DNA from: Ureibacillus composti
GTDB lineage: Bacteria; Bacillota; Bacilli; Bacillales_A; Planococcaceae
Assembly: GCA_030348875.1 (NCBI GenBank)
Contig: JAUCEP010000002.1
Location: 3,365,001 to 3,429,000, forward strand
Direction: 5' to 3'
Length of the DNA: 64,000 nt
Below are positions 1-9,139 of the stretch, piece after piece. The notes under the pieces were generated by a model. It saw only the letters and a list, made by a program, of their open reading frames with translations. It searched no databases and was not told the DNA's origin. A program made the translations under genes and the position numbers. Every line of letters begins with the position of its first letter. Position 1 is the stretch's first letter.

Positions 1-458
1 GTATCAAATCCACCTGTAATTAGAACTGCAGCTCCTTCTTTTAAGGCTTGTTCATGCGCCTTGAAACGGTTCCCTACTATTAGTAAGCTTCCTGCATCTG
101 TATACCGCATCATGTCTTCAACTTGCATTGCTCCAATTACAAATTTATTTAACGATTTATGCAAGCCTGACTTTCCGCCTAACACTTGACCATCAACAAT
201 GTTTACAATTTCTGCAAAGGTTAATCGTTCGATATTTTCTTTTTTCTTTTTCTCAATACGAATCGTTCCTACTCGTTCAATAGAACTCACTAATCGACGG
301 TTTTCAGCTTCTTTAATTGCTCGATATGCAGTACCTTCACTTACTTGCATTTCCTTTGCGATTTGTCGAACTGAAATTTTGTCGCCAACAGGGAGAGATT
401 CTATATATTGCAAAATTTTCTCATGTTTTGTTGACACTTTATCACCTTGTTTCGTCAT
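1..458 (-). CDS. ytoI: YtoI-like HTH/DRTGG/CBS protein, N-terminal part
   Basis: The gene is cut by the window edge; only the first 152 codons are visible. Residues 1-70 form a winged-helix DNA-binding region (SVRQIAKEMQVSEGTAYRAI). It is followed by a DRTGG-type domain (LTFAEIVNIVDGQVLGG, then VIGAMQVEDMM and AVLITGGFD). Full-length YtoI proteins continue with CBS domains and a hotdog domain, which would lie outside the window. The family is thought to sense a nucleotide ligand, but its physiological role is not settled. I chose the ATG at 458 because GGAAG sits 6-7 bases upstream. An overlapping ATG at 462 is out of frame. The neighbour ytkL is on the same strand, as in Bacillus subtilis. 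Confidence 0.85.
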   Translation of the reverse strand, partial: MTKQGDKVSTKHEKILQYIESLPVGDKISVRQIAKEMQVSEGTAYRAIKEAENRRLVSSIERVGTIRIEKKKKENIERLTFAEIVNIVDGQVLGGKSGLHKSLNKFVIGAMQVEDMMRYTDAGSLLIVGNRFKAHEQALKEGAAVLITGGFD

Positions 459-559
459 TCATTTCTTCCAATAGTGTAACATATTTCAAGTATGTATAGA
501 ATTAAATACCTATCATTAAACTTCCCTATGTGAAAATGTTATTAAAAATTTGACGAAAA

Positions 560-610
560 TAAAAAAGCAGATTGAAATGGACTGTCTAACCCTTCTTCAA
601 TCTACTTTTA
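560..610 (-). terminator. Terminator after ytkL
   Basis: An inverted repeat (AGTAGATTGAA / TTCAATCTGCT, one G-U pair) is followed on the minus strand by a run of six T. It sits directly after the ytkL stop, so ytkL is probably not co-transcribed with ytoI. Confidence 0.75.
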
Positions 611-618
611 ATTAAATG

Positions 619-1299
619 CTAAAGTACTACTTTATCACCACTATTTAATATTTGGACGTTGCTAGTCTTCACTAATTCTGCAAAAGTATTTGGATCTTGT
701 TTAATTACTGGAAACGTATTGTAATGAATCGGTACAACGTTTTTAGGATTTAGTAATGACACTGCATAAGCTGCGTCTTCTGGCCCCATTGTAAAATTAT
801 CTCCAATCGGTAGAAATGCAACATCAATTGGGTGACGTTCGCCAATTAATTTCATATCACCGAATAATGCAGTATCTCCCGCATGATAAATCGTTACTCC
901 TTCAGCAAAGAAAAGGATTCCACCAGGATTACCTGCATCAATAATTTCACCATTTTCTGTTTCATATAATGAGCCATGGAAAGCTAATGTGTATTTAACT
1001 TTCCCAAAAGGAAACTCAAAAGCTCCTCCAATGCCCATATTATGAACATTAACTCCTTGAGTAGCTAAATAGTTAGCTAGTTCATTTGGTGCGACAACAA
1101 GTGAGTTATTCGCTTTTGCTAATTCAATCGTGTCACCAACATGGTCGTTATGTCCATGAGTAAGTAAAATCACATCTGGATTTTCTTCTTCAACTTTCAA
1201 ATCAGTCAGGCTATTACCACGAATAAAAGGGTCAATAATTATATTTGTTCCATTAGTTTTAATCTTTACGATTGAGTGTCCATGATATGAAATTTCCAT
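619..1299 (-). CDS. ytkL: YtkL, metallo-beta-lactamase-fold hydrolase (UPF0173)
   Basis: This 226-residue protein is a compact metallo-beta-lactamase-fold hydrolase of the UPF0173 family, whose substrate is unknown. It opens with the family signature [11 protein letters not shown]. The metal-binding motif [10 protein letters not shown] lies near residue 50, and further ligands are seen in [17 protein letters not shown] and [11 protein letters not shown] chose the ATG at 1299, not the upstream in-frame TTG at 1320. That TTG overlaps the ribosome-binding site (GAAGGAGG), which is 11 bases from the chosen start. It is divergent from the M24 peptidase gene, with about 120 bases between the two starts. 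Confidence 0.93.
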   Translation of the reverse strand: MEISYHGHSIVKIKTNGTNIIIDPFIRGNSLTDLKVEEENPDVILLTHGHNDHVGDTIELAKANNSLVVAPNELANYLATQGVNVHNMGIGGAFEFPFGKVKYTLAFHGSLYETENGEIIDAGNPGGILFFAEGVTIYHAGDTALFGDMKLIGERHPIDVAFLPIGDNFTMGPEDAAYAVSLLNPKNVVPIHYNTFPVIKQDPNTFAELVKTSNVQILNSGDKVVL

Positions 1300-1420
1300 T
1301 TTTAATTGTTCCTCCTTCAATTACGCTTAATTATTCTTTCTCTTTTGAAAGGCTTTTTTCCTTCTATTTGATATACTATTAAAGCCTTTATCTAATACCA
1401 CATTTGAAAGAGAGGAATAT

Positions 1421-2512
1421 ATGTTGGCTAAATTACAACAACTCCAAAGTTACCTACAAGAACAAAATATTGATGCTGCCTTTGTTACAACACCAGATAA
1501 TGTTTTTTATTTTTCAGGATTTAAAAGTAATCCTCATGAACGATTACTTGGTGTAATGGTATTTAAAGAGGCTGAGCCTTTCTTAATTTGCCCCAAAATG
1601 GAAGTACCAGATGCGATTAGCGCTGGATGGAATTATGAAGCAGTTGGTCATTTAGATACTGATAATGCTTGGGAAGTATTATCAAACGCTATAAAAAGTC
1701 GTGGCGTTGACCTTTCAAGTATTGCAATTGAAAAATCTCATTTAACAGTTGAACGCCTTGAAGCACTTCAACAATTTTACCCACAAGCCAATTTTGTCCG
1801 CCTTGATCATAAAATAAACGATTTACGTGTAATAAAGGACCAAGCTGAACTTGAAAAAATGCGGGAAGCTGCACGTTTAGCAGATTTTGCAATTGAAGTT
1901 GGATGCAAAGAGATTGCTGAAGGTAAAACAGAAATGGAAATTCTAACAGCTATTGAAAATGCCATCAGACAAAAGGGTTACTCTATGTCATTTGAAACAA
2001 TGGTACTTTCAGGCCCTAAGGCTGCGTCCCCTCACGGAACTCCTGGTGATCGAAAAATACAAAAAGGTGATTTCATCCTTTTTGATTTAGGGGTGATTTA
2101 CGAAGGATATTGCTCTGATATAACTCGTACAGTTGCATTTGGAGAACCAACTGATGAACAGATAGCGATTTATCAGGCTGTTCGTAATGCAAATGAAAAT
2201 GCTATTGCTGCTGTTAAACCTGGAATCCGCGCTATGGACTTAGATAAAATTGCACGAGATACGATTGCAGATGCAGGCTATGGCGAATATTTTACACATC
2301 GCTTAGGACATGGTTTAGGTATCTCTGTACATGAATTCCCTTCTGTTACTGGAACAAATGAAATGGTACTCTTACCAGGAATGGTCTTCACTATTGAACC
2401 AGGTGTATACAATACAGAGATTGCTGGAGTTCGTATAGAGGATGATGTAGTCGTAACAGCAGATGGCGTCGAAGTATTAACAAAATTCACAAAAGAATTA
2501 ATCATATTGTAA
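1421..2512 (+). CDS. Xaa-Pro dipeptidase family (M24B) aminopeptidase
   Basis: The 363-residue protein has the two-domain layout of bacterial proline dipeptidases: a creatinase-like N-terminal domain (about 1-130) and a pita-bread metallopeptidase domain (about 140-363). The dinuclear metal site is readable: the aspartates in DLGVIYEGYCSDITRT, the histidine in HRLGHGLGISVHEFP, and the glutamates in TIEPGVY and VRIEDD. It should cleave X-Pro dipeptides in the cytoplasm. GAGAGGAATAT precedes the ATG. The gene is monocistronic, with its own terminator shared tail-to-tail with ald. I cannot tell which of the several PepQ or YqhT-like paralogues it corresponds to. Confidence 0.92.
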   Translation: MLAKLQQLQSYLQEQNIDAAFVTTPDNVFYFSGFKSNPHERLLGVMVFKEAEPFLICPKMEVPDAISAGWNYEAVGHLDTDNAWEVLSNAIKSRGVDLSSIAIEKSHLTVERLEALQQFYPQANFVRLDHKINDLRVIKDQAELEKMREAARLADFAIEVGCKEIAEGKTEMEILTAIENAIRQKGYSMSFETMVLSGPKAASPHGTPGDRKIQKGDFILFDLGVIYEGYCSDITRTVAFGEPTDEQIAIYQAVRNANENAIAAVKPGIRAMDLDKIARDTIADAGYGEYFTHRLGHGLGISVHEFPSVTGTNEMVLLPGMVFTIEPGVYNTEIAGVRIEDDVVVTADGVEVLTKFTKELIIL

Positions 2513-2513
2513 T

Positions 2514-2568
2514 AAAAAAGCTGTTGGTAGAAAGAGATTCTTTTCTCTTCACCAACAGCTTCTTTTTT
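2514..2568. terminator. Bidirectional terminator between M24 peptidase and ald
   Basis: AGCTGTTGGT pairs with ACCAACAGCT around a 22-base loop. An A run lies on the left and a T run on the right, so it serves both convergent genes. The ald stop codon overlaps the T run. Confidence 0.85.
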
Positions 2569-3682
2569 AATGCAAGATTGTATCAACAGGTACATATTCT
2601 CGGCCTTGGTCATCTGCTACTGCTTTATATACGACATGTCCTTCTAATGTATTAATACCTTTTTTCAATGCTTCATTTTCAATACAAGCTTGCTTATACC
2701 CTTTGTTAGCAATTTGTAATGCGTAAGGCACTGTATTATTTGTTAAGGCAATAGTTGATGTACGTGGTACAGCCCCTGGCATATTTGCAACTGCATAGTG
2801 AACAACGCCATGTTTAATATAAGTTGGGTCATCATGAGTTGTTACACGGTCAGTTGTTTCAAAGATTCCGCCTTGGTCAATTGCAATATCGATAATTACT
2901 GAACCCGGACGCATTGATGTAACCATCTCTTCAGTTACTAGCTTCGGTGCTTTAGCGCCAGGAATTAATACTGAACCAATTACTAGATCAGAATCTTTCA
3001 CTGACTCTGCAATATTAAATGGATTGGACATTAACGTTTGAATTTGATGCCCAAAAATATCTTCTAATTGGCGTAGACGTTCTGGATTCAAATCTAATAT
3101 TGTTACATTTGCACCCATTCCAACCGCTACTTTTGCAGCGTTAGTACCTGCTACACCACCGCCTACGATTGTTACTTTTCCTCGTCCAACACCAGGTACA
3201 CCACCTAATAATATCCCTTTACCACCATTCACTTTTTCTAAGTACTGAGCTCCAATTTGGACAGACATTTTCCCAGCAACTTCACTCATTGGAGTTAAAA
3301 GTGGTAGAGAACGATTTGATAATTGAACCGTTTCATAAGCAATACCGATTACCTTTTTATCTAATAAATGCTGAGTTAACTCTAACTCAGGCGCTAAATG
3401 CAAATATGTGAATAAAATTAATCCTTCATAAAAATATTGAAACTCACTTTCAATTGGCTCTTTAACTTTCATAACCATTTCTTGTGACCATGCTTCTTTT
3501 GCAGTATCAACAATTGTTGCACCTGCATTAATATAGTCTTTATCAGTAAAAGAGGAGCCTAAGCCTGCCCCAGCTTCAATAAACACTTGATGTCCAGCGT
3601 TTACTAAAGTTACCACCCCAGCAGGTGTCATAGCAACTCGATTTTCGTTGTTTTTTATTTCTTTAGGTACCCCAATTTTCAT
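2567..3682 (-). CDS. ald: Alanine dehydrogenase
   Basis: This is NAD-dependent L-alanine dehydrogenase, interconverting L-alanine and pyruvate plus ammonia. It is used for alanine catabolism and during sporulation in Bacillus. The protein has 371 residues, normal for the family, and starts with [20 protein letters not shown]. The catalytic lysine (K74, in MKVKEP) and histidine (H95, in LHLAP) are in place. The Rossmann signature is [17 protein letters not shown], near residue 175. The start has a strong GGGGAGAGG site. A minus-strand promoter (TTTACT, 18 bases, TAGAAT) lies upstream, and a long AT-rich palindrome sits further upstream. Confidence 0.97.
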   Translation of the reverse strand: MKIGVPKEIKNNENRVAMTPAGVVTLVNAGHQVFIEAGAGLGSSFTDKDYINAGATIVDTAKEAWSQEMVMKVKEPIESEFQYFYEGLILFTYLHLAPELELTQHLLDKKVIGIAYETVQLSNRSLPLLTPMSEVAGKMSVQIGAQYLEKVNGGKGILLGGVPGVGRGKVTIVGGGVAGTNAAKVAVGMGANVTILDLNPERLRQLEDIFGHQIQTLMSNPFNIAESVKDSDLVIGSVLIPGAKAPKLVTEEMVTSMRPGSVIIDIAIDQGGIFETTDRVTTHDDPTYIKHGVVHYAVANMPGAVPRTSTIALTNNTVPYALQIANKGYKQACIENEALKKGINTLEGHVVYKAVADDQGREYVPVDTILH

Positions 3683-3733
3683 GATTATCCTCTCCCCTGT
3701 TGTCTATATATAGAAAATTCTAATAACAATACT

Positions 3734-3763
3734 ATTCTAACAATTTTATACAAAAAAAGTAAA
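3734..3763 (-). promoter_or_regulatory. Probable ald sigma-A promoter
   Basis: On the minus strand, TTTACT (-35) and TAGAAT (-10) are 18 bases apart. The -10 lies about 50 bases upstream of the ald start codon. Confidence 0.55.
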
Positions 3764-3811
3764 TAATAATTTCCTATAATCGACAATTTATGACTCATAT
3801 ACAGCTGTTAA

Positions 3812-3839
3812 AATTTGTTCAAAAATTTGTGAACAAATT
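3812..3839. promoter_or_regulatory. 28-bp AT-rich near-perfect palindrome, candidate operator
   Basis: The arms AATTTGTTC and GAACAAATT enclose ten bases that are themselves nearly symmetrical, so 26 of 28 positions obey the dyad. It lies between the divergent ald and uspA-like genes, upstream of both probable promoters. It does not match a consensus I recognise. Confidence 0.5.
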
Positions 3840-3879
3840 ACATATTTTTCTTATGAATCATTTAGCGGAATCTTCCATT

Positions 3880-3888
3880 TGTTATAAT
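3880..3888 (+). promoter_or_regulatory. Extended -10 promoter of the UspA-like gene
   Basis: TGTTATAAT is a TGn-TATAAT extended -10 element 30 bases upstream of the start codon. The matching -35 region is poor, which is common with extended -10 promoters. Confidence 0.55.
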
Positions 3889-3917
3889 TAAACCACAAAG
3901 TAAAGGAGGAAATGATT

Positions 3918-4373
3918 ATGACTAATCATTATAAAAGTATCATAGTAGCAGTAGATGGTTCTAAAGAGGCTGAATATGCATTTAAAAAATCTATCGAAGT
4001 GGCACAACGTAATAAAGACTCTAAATTGAATTTAGTAAACGTAATTGATACTCGCTCTTTTGCAGCGATTGAAGCTTATGATCGTTCAATCGCTGAACGC
4101 GCTCAAAAATACTCCGATGAACTATTAGACGGTTATAAAAAACAGGCTGAAGATGCTGGCATCAGCAATGTGAATGTTATTATCGAATATGGTTCACCTA
4201 AAACAATTATTACAAAAGAACTTTCAAAAATTGTAGATGCAGATTTAATAGTTTGTGGTGCTACAGGCTTAAATGCAGTTGAACGTTTCCTTATCGGTTC
4301 TGTATCAGAAGCAATCGTTCGTTCATCTAAATGTGATGTACTTGTTGTACGTACTCCTGCTGTTGAAGAATAA
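3918..4373 (+). CDS. Universal stress protein, UspA family
   Basis: A single-domain UspA protein of 151 residues. It opens with the typical strand IIVAVDGSKEAEYAF. It ends with the ATP-binding signature GATGLNAVERFLIGSVSEAIVRSSKCDVLVVR (the G-2x-G-9x-G-S/T pattern), so an ATP-binding form is likely. An ATG at 3912 lies only three bases from the GGAGG site, so the ATG at 3918 (eight bases) is the better start. Its role is presumably stress survival; nothing more specific can be read. It is divergent from ald across a palindrome. Confidence 0.9.
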   Translation: MTNHYKSIIVAVDGSKEAEYAFKKSIEVAQRNKDSKLNLVNVIDTRSFAAIEAYDRSIAERAQKYSDELLDGYKKQAEDAGISNVNVIIEYGSPKTIITKELSKIVDADLIVCGATGLNAVERFLIGSVSEAIVRSSKCDVLVVRTPAVEE

Positions 4374-4451
4374 TAAACAATCTATTTGTATCTTTTTAAA
4401 ATTAGGTCGTATTTATTTTAATTAAGAATTAAATGACTGAATAATATTAAA

Positions 4452-4482
4452 AATCAGAGAGTTCCGTACTCTCTGATTTTTT
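4452..4482 (+). terminator. Terminator after the UspA-like gene
   Basis: An 11-bp perfect stem (AATCAGAGAGT / ACTCTCTGATT) with a five-base loop, followed by six T. Confidence 0.9.
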
Positions 4483-4633
4483 ACGTTTTGTCATATGTGC
4501 GTTATAATTAAACATCAATTTGTAATAATTTCACGATAGATTGTATGACGTAAATATGATAAAAATATTAAGGTCTACTAATTTATTAGTTTTCGATTGT
4601 TAAAAATATAAGTTTAAAAAGGAACGATTTATC

Positions 4634-5596
4634 TTGAACAGAGAAGCTTATTTTGACAACGCCAAAGCCATTTTGATTTTTTTAGTAATCATAGGCCATA
4701 TGATGTCTAAGTTTATTGGAGATAGTCACCTCATTGGAAGTACCTACTTTTTCATTTATACTTTTCATATGCCTGCATTTGTATTGATTTCTGGATATTT
4801 TTCTAAGAAGATCTATCAGCCAGGATATATTCGTAAAATAGCGAAAAAGTTGTTGATCCCATATTTAATATTACAAACCATGTATAGTTTGTATTATTAT
4901 TTTGTTTTTGATGATTCTATAAGTTTTAGCTTGTTTATACCAAGATGGGCTTTATGGTTTTTACTAAGTTTATTCTTTTGGAATATTCTTCTATATTTCT
5001 TCGGGAAAATTAAGTTCGGATTGCCACTAGCTATTCTTATTTCTTTATTGATTGGCTATGTTTCAGAAGTAAATGAAGTTTTAAGCTTATCTCGAACATT
5101 TTTCTTTTTCCCATTCTTCTTGATGGGGTACCATCTTGAGAAAAAGCATTTCAAAAAATTAAAGACTCGAACTAATTTAACAATTGGTTTGATCCTTTCA
5201 ATCGTCATGTTTGCAATTGTATACAAATACATCCCACTAGATTTTAATGTTTGGTTAATGGAAAAAAGAAGCTATGCAGAAATGTCAGATTTACCTTCTA
5301 ACATAGTATGGTTAGCCAGACTTTGTACGTATTTTGTAATGGCAATTGCTACTTACATGTTTTTAGTATTAGTACCTAAAAGGGAAGTGTTTTTTACTTC
5401 AATTGGTAAAGTGACAATGGCCATTTATTTATCTCATATGGCGATCGTACGTATATTTTATGATTCAACGCTTAGAGACTTCATTGAAAATTCAGGTCAA
5501 TACTGGATTTTAATTATAGGTGGCATATGCATAGTATTTTTATTATCTAGAAAGCCATTTGTGAAATTCATGAATAAAATTGCTATGGGTAAATAG
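4634..5596 (+). CDS. Acyltransferase 3 family integral membrane protein
   Basis: A 320-residue protein of the membrane acyltransferase-3 family. These enzymes acetylate or otherwise acylate polysaccharides and other envelope molecules. It starts MNREAYFDNAKAILIFLVII, with the conserved histidine of the family in IIGHMMSKF and in YIFHM-like FIYTFHMPAFVLISG. About ten hydrophobic segments follow to the end. There is no extracellular SGNH domain, so it is the short form. The start is TTG, with AAGGAACG about ten bases upstream; no ATG is suitably placed. It stands alone between two terminators, so its substrate cannot be inferred from neighbours. Confidence 0.85.
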   Translation: MNREAYFDNAKAILIFLVIIGHMMSKFIGDSHLIGSTYFFIYTFHMPAFVLISGYFSKKIYQPGYIRKIAKKLLIPYLILQTMYSLYYYFVFDDSISFSLFIPRWALWFLLSLFFWNILLYFFGKIKFGLPLAILISLLIGYVSEVNEVLSLSRTFFFFPFFLMGYHLEKKHFKKLKTRTNLTIGLILSIVMFAIVYKYIPLDFNVWLMEKRSYAEMSDLPSNIVWLARLCTYFVMAIATYMFLVLVPKREVFFTSIGKVTMAIYLSHMAIVRIFYDSTLRDFIENSGQYWILIIGGICIVFLLSRKPFVKFMNKIAMGK

Positions 5597-5637
5597 AAAG
5601 AGAGCTTAACTTCTAATTAGGAGTTAAGCTCTCTTTT
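5597..5637. terminator. Bidirectional terminator, acyltransferase / ytxK
   Basis: A 15-bp stem (AAAGAGAGCTTAACT with its complement) followed by TTTT. It lies between convergent stops. Confidence 0.88.
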
Positions 5638-5641
5638 ATTG

Positions 5642-6571
5642 TTATTTATTTTCTTTCCATATTTGAACTTTCTCGAAAAACATTGAAAGTGCATTTTTAT
5701 TTGACATGTTCGGTACTTTTGCTAATAATACTTCACGCGGTGCTTTTAGTTCTGAACTTTGCTTTTGTAGTATGAGGATACTTTTCGCAAGTGTCTTTGC
5801 AGCAAAAATATTATCTGGAAGCTGAATGACGGCTTGAATCCAAACATTCTTTTTCAAATATTTATGTAATTCCTTTGCTTGTTCTGATTCAAATAAATTT
5901 GCAGGAATTAAAAAGAATAAATATCCACCATCTCTTGTGTACTTCACTGATTGTTCAATCAACAAGTGATGTGCAAAGCTCATTCCCTCTTTTGCACATA
6001 ATTCATAATCTAAAGCAACCTCTTCATTAGGGTAGTAACCTACTGGTAAATCACATACAACCGCATCAACAGGGTCAACTAACATCGATTGCAATGCATC
6101 TTGATGGTAAAGTGTTACAGGCTGTTGCAAAAGTTCTGCAGATTCTCCAGCTAATCGAATTAATAATTCATCTACTTCTATGCCCGTAGCATTAATCTTA
6201 CCATCTAACATATTCATTATGGTAAATAATAGATTTCCAGTCCCCAGAGTTGGGTCTAAAATTGAGATTTGTCCGCTCTTTAACTCTTCCTCAAAGAATT
6301 GCTCTACAAAATAACCTACAAGTAATCCAAGTGAATCTGGTGTCATTTGATGATTCGGTTGAGAAGATTTTCGCATTCCTTTTAAGATTGCGATTTGAAT
6401 TGCTTTTCTCAGTTCTTCTCTAGAAGCGTCCTCAACATTTAATTTCAACTTCTCATCCAAAACGCCTGCTAGTGTATGAAGTACTCCTTCTAAATAAGTC
6501 AGATTGTCTGATTGTTCATAGCCTTCAGCTTTTTCATTAATAAATGAAAATAATTGTTCGAACTTTTCCAT
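5642..6571 (-). CDS. ytxK: YtxK, class I SAM-dependent methyltransferase-like protein
   Basis: The 309-residue protein resembles the methylase subunit of N6-adenine DNA methyltransferases. An N-terminal helical region (about 1-95) is followed by an AdoMet-binding motif I (DPTLGTGNLLF, near residue 120). Where real N6-methylases have N/D-P-P-Y/F, this has CDLPVGYYP, so DNA methylation is doubtful and the substrate is unknown. I chose the ATG at 6571 because AAAGGAG lies six bases upstream; the in-frame extension to 6598 has no such site. It follows tpx on the same strand, as in Bacillus subtilis. Confidence 0.85.
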   Translation of the reverse strand: MEKFEQLFSFINEKAEGYEQSDNLTYLEGVLHTLAGVLDEKLKLNVEDASREELRKAIQIAILKGMRKSSQPNHQMTPDSLGLLVGYFVEQFFEEELKSGQISILDPTLGTGNLLFTIMNMLDGKINATGIEVDELLIRLAGESAELLQQPVTLYHQDALQSMLVDPVDAVVCDLPVGYYPNEEVALDYELCAKEGMSFAHHLLIEQSVKYTRDGGYLFFLIPANLFESEQAKELHKYLKKNVWIQAVIQLPDNIFAAKTLAKSILILQKQSSELKAPREVLLAKVPNMSNKNALSMFFEKVQIWKENK

Positions 6572-6593
6572 AATGAACTCCTTTAACGACAAA

Positions 6594-6621
6594 CCCACTC
6601 AACCTAATTTGTTTGAGTGGG
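6594..6621. terminator. Hairpin between tpx and ytxK
   Basis: A perfect 9-bp stem (CCCACTCAA / TTGAGTGGG) with a ten-base loop. The T tract on the minus strand is weak (GTTTGTCGTT), so it may only partly terminate tpx transcripts before ytxK. Confidence 0.5.
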
Positions 6622-6710
6622 TAATCTTTTATCATTTCTAGTATTTGCTAGTTTTCGTCTAGTCTTTCTACTAAATGATACTATAATAACTTACAACTTT
6701 AAATGTTAAT

Positions 6711-7217
6711 TTACTTTGTTAACGCTTTTACCGCTTCAATAGCAGCTTCGTAATTTGGGTGATTTGTAGATTCTGGAACATATTCAACATAAGTTACAGT
6801 ACCTTCAGTATCAACAACAAAAATTGAACGAGCTAACAAACGAAGTTCTTCAATTGCCACACCATAAGCTTTACCGAATGATAAATCACGGTGGTCAGAA
6901 ACTGTTACTACATTGTCAATACCTGCAGCACCACACCAACGCTTTTGAGCAAACGGTAAATCTACAGATACTGTATAGATTACTACGTTTTCACCTAATC
7001 CTGCTGCTTCTTCATTGAAGCGACGAACTTCTGCATCACATACACCTGTGTCTAAAGAAGGAACTACTACGAATAAACGAATTTTACCTTCTGAATCCTT
7101 TAATGAGACTGGCGATAAATCATTTGCTAGCACCGTAAAATCAGGTGCTTTGTCCCCTACTTTAACTTCATTTCCTAATAATGTTACTTGATTTTGTTTA
7201 AATGTTATTTGAGCCAA
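6711..7217 (-). CDS. tpx: Thiol peroxidase (atypical 2-Cys peroxiredoxin)
   Basis: Tpx reduces hydrogen and organic peroxides using thioredoxin. The 168-residue sequence has the peroxidatic cysteine at C60 in PSLDTGVCD and the resolving cysteine at C95 in KRWCGAAG, matching Tpx numbering elsewhere. The substrate-binding Thr/Ser and Arg of the family also appear. GGAGGCG precedes the ATG. It is followed by ytxK. In Bacillus subtilis, as I recall, ytfJ and ytfI lie between tpx and yteJ; they are absent here. Confidence 0.97.
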   Translation of the reverse strand: MAQITFKQNQVTLLGNEVKVGDKAPDFTVLANDLSPVSLKDSEGKIRLFVVVPSLDTGVCDAEVRRFNEEAAGLGENVVIYTVSVDLPFAQKRWCGAAGIDNVVTVSDHRDLSFGKAYGVAIEELRLLARSIFVVDTEGTVTYVEYVPESTNHPNYEAAIEAVKALTK

Positions 7218-7334
7218 ATTGAACGCCTCCTTCTATTTCCAATCTTACTAAAAAGAAACCATTCAATGCAAATAAGACATCTTTTCTTTACGAAATTAAC
7301 TACCGCATTAATGTGAGGGACTTATTAGAAAAGA

Positions 7335-7378
7335 AATAAAAAACCTGTAAAGATCCAAAATGAATTCTTTACAGGTTT
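7335..7378 (-). terminator. Terminator of the sppA-yteJ operon
   Basis: A 13-bp stem (AAACCTGTAAAGA with its complement) followed on the minus strand by six T. Confidence 0.9.
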
Positions 7379-7388
7379 AGGTATTTAT

Positions 7389-7961
7389 TTAAACAGATGG
7401 AGCTGTTGAGTCATCTGTTTTTACATCTTCTACGTGACTATTTGTTTTATTATTTTTGCTCTTCTTATAAACTTTTTCATGTACTACTACAGTATCAGCA
7501 ACAATGTCTTGAATACTTTGATTTTTTGGCATAAAGGCTGCAAGAATATACAAAATCGGAATTGTATTATTAATAAAGCGTCCAATTACTTCTCTAAATA
7601 GGAGCGTCATCCAATCTAGTTTCTCTCCGTTTACCGTTTTTACTTTAAGTCCAAAAATCATTTTCCCAAGGGTTTGTTGCCAAAACTTCGTTGTAATAAC
7701 GAAATATATATAATAAATAAGCCCAGAAACAATTGTCATCGGCGCATACCAATTCGATTCGGAAAGACTCCAATTAAATAAGTGGAAAATCGGATTTACT
7801 AATATCCCAACAATCGCGCTAACAATTAAGGTATCGAAGGAAAATGCCCAAAAGCGCATCCAAAATCCCGCTGTTTTTTCTTCGTAACTGTCCTTTTCCA
7901 TTGGCTGCGTAAAATTTTCACGTACAGGGATTATTGATTCATCATTTTCATTGTGTGTCAT
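7389..7961 (-). CDS. yteJ: YteJ, RDD-domain membrane protein
   Basis: A 190-residue RDD-family protein. A short cytoplasmic N-terminus leads to the RDD start (GFWMRFWAFSFDTLIV, near residue 32), then two further hydrophobic segments and a signature QQTLGKMIFGLKV near residue 95. The tail is hydrophilic. RDD proteins are small membrane proteins, some with proposed transport roles. In Bacillus subtilis YteJ is reported to restrain its partner SppA. The pairing is kept here: sppA ends 12 bases upstream, and AAGGGGGG precedes the ATG. Confidence 0.88.
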   Translation of the reverse strand: MTHNENDESIIPVRENFTQPMEKDSYEEKTAGFWMRFWAFSFDTLIVSAIVGILVNPIFHLFNWSLSESNWYAPMTIVSGLIYYIYFVITTKFWQQTLGKMIFGLKVKTVNGEKLDWMTLLFREVIGRFINNTIPILYILAAFMPKNQSIQDIVADTVVVHEKVYKKSKNNKTNSHVEDVKTDDSTAPSV

Positions 7962-7973
7962 TTTGAACCCCCC

Positions 7974-8987
7974 TTAGAATTCACCATATAAATACATCAT
8001 GCGAGGCGCATCATACGATGACATTAATTTTGTTAACATTCTTTCTTCAGGTGATGGGCCAAAGAATGAACCAATTTTCATTCCTAATATTGAAGAAAGG
8101 TCCCCACCGAATCCTGTTTCATATTCGAAAAGCTCAGCATCTTCTAAACCGTAATCTGCTCGGATTGAAGCAATTGCATCATCTAAGCCACCTAATTCAT
8201 CAACTAGTCCGGCTTTAATCGCTTGAGAACCACCTACAATACGACCATCCGCTACTTTTTTTACTTCAGCTTCAGACATTCCACGACCTTGTTCAACTAC
8301 ATCTACAAACTGTTCATATGAATCGTTAATCATTTCTTGCATCATTGCCTTTTCTTCCGCAGTTGTGTCTCTAACACCACTAAACATGTCCTTATGGGCA
8401 CCTGATTTAATAGTTTCAAATTTAATTCCTAATGTCTCAGCTAAATCGGAGAAGTTATAACTTTGCATAATAACACCAATTGAACCTGTAATTGTTTCGC
8501 GGTGTGCATAAATTTTATCTGCCGGTGCAGAAATATAATACCCACCAGATGCTGCCATAGATCCCATTGATACATAGATTGGAATATTTCTTTCTTCTTT
8601 AATTTGTACTAGTAACTCATGAAATTCTGCAGACTCAATTGCCCCTCCACCAGGTGAATTAACAGACAATACGATACCTTGTATAGAATCGTCATATAAG
8701 ATATTTTCCAATTGAGTTAACATCAATTGGTGGTCATATTCTACTGCTGAAAAAGGAGAACTTGAACCAACATCTTGGATTACACCATTAACTGTAATCA
8801 AAGCAATTCGCTTATCAAAATCACCTGGTTCAACTACTGTTTCTAGTACTTCAGGTTGTGTTGCCATTATACTATCAAAATTCGAAAAGAAATCAGTTTT
8901 AAAGATTGAGATAATGGTGTTAATACCAATTGAAAAAACAAGTAATAATACGGCCGCACCTAAGGCGATCCATCTTTTTGTATTCAT
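7974..8987 (-). CDS. sppA: Signal peptide peptidase SppA (S49)
   Basis: A membrane-anchored serine protease that degrades signal peptides left after secretion and has been linked to antimicrobial peptide resistance. The 337-residue protein has one N-terminal membrane segment (about 6-29) and a single S49 domain. The Ser/Lys dyad is S147 (MAASGGYYISAPAD) and K199 (SGAHKDMFSG), the same numbering as in Bacillus subtilis SppA. LSVNSPGGGAIES near 107-119 is the oxyanion region. It is the first gene of an operon with yteJ. Confidence 0.95.
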   Translation of the reverse strand: MNTKRWIALGAAVLLLVFSIGINTIISIFKTDFFSNFDSIMATQPEVLETVVEPGDFDKRIALITVNGVIQDVGSSSPFSAVEYDHQLMLTQLENILYDDSIQGIVLSVNSPGGGAIESAEFHELLVQIKEERNIPIYVSMGSMAASGGYYISAPADKIYAHRETITGSIGVIMQSYNFSDLAETLGIKFETIKSGAHKDMFSGVRDTTAEEKAMMQEMINDSYEQFVDVVEQGRGMSEAEVKKVADGRIVGGSQAIKAGLVDELGGLDDAIASIRADYGLEDAELFEYETGFGGDLSSILGMKIGSFFGPSPEERMLTKLMSSYDAPRMMYLYGEF

Positions 8988-9097
8988 TTACATTCCTCCT
9001 CTAATTACTCCAACCATTCTTACGTTTAAATTCCTTAAGAAGTTTCAAAAAATTTTGGACCTATTGAATTTTCTAGATATGCAAATTATTATCACAC

Positions 9098-9132
9098 TTA
9101 AAAGGCTGTGGCAATTAACTACCACAGCCTTT
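9098..9132 (-). terminator. Terminator after the acyl-CoA synthetase gene
   Basis: An 11-bp stem (AAAGGCTGTGG with its complement) with a short T tract on the minus strand. Confidence 0.7.
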
Positions 9133-9139
9133 AACAATT

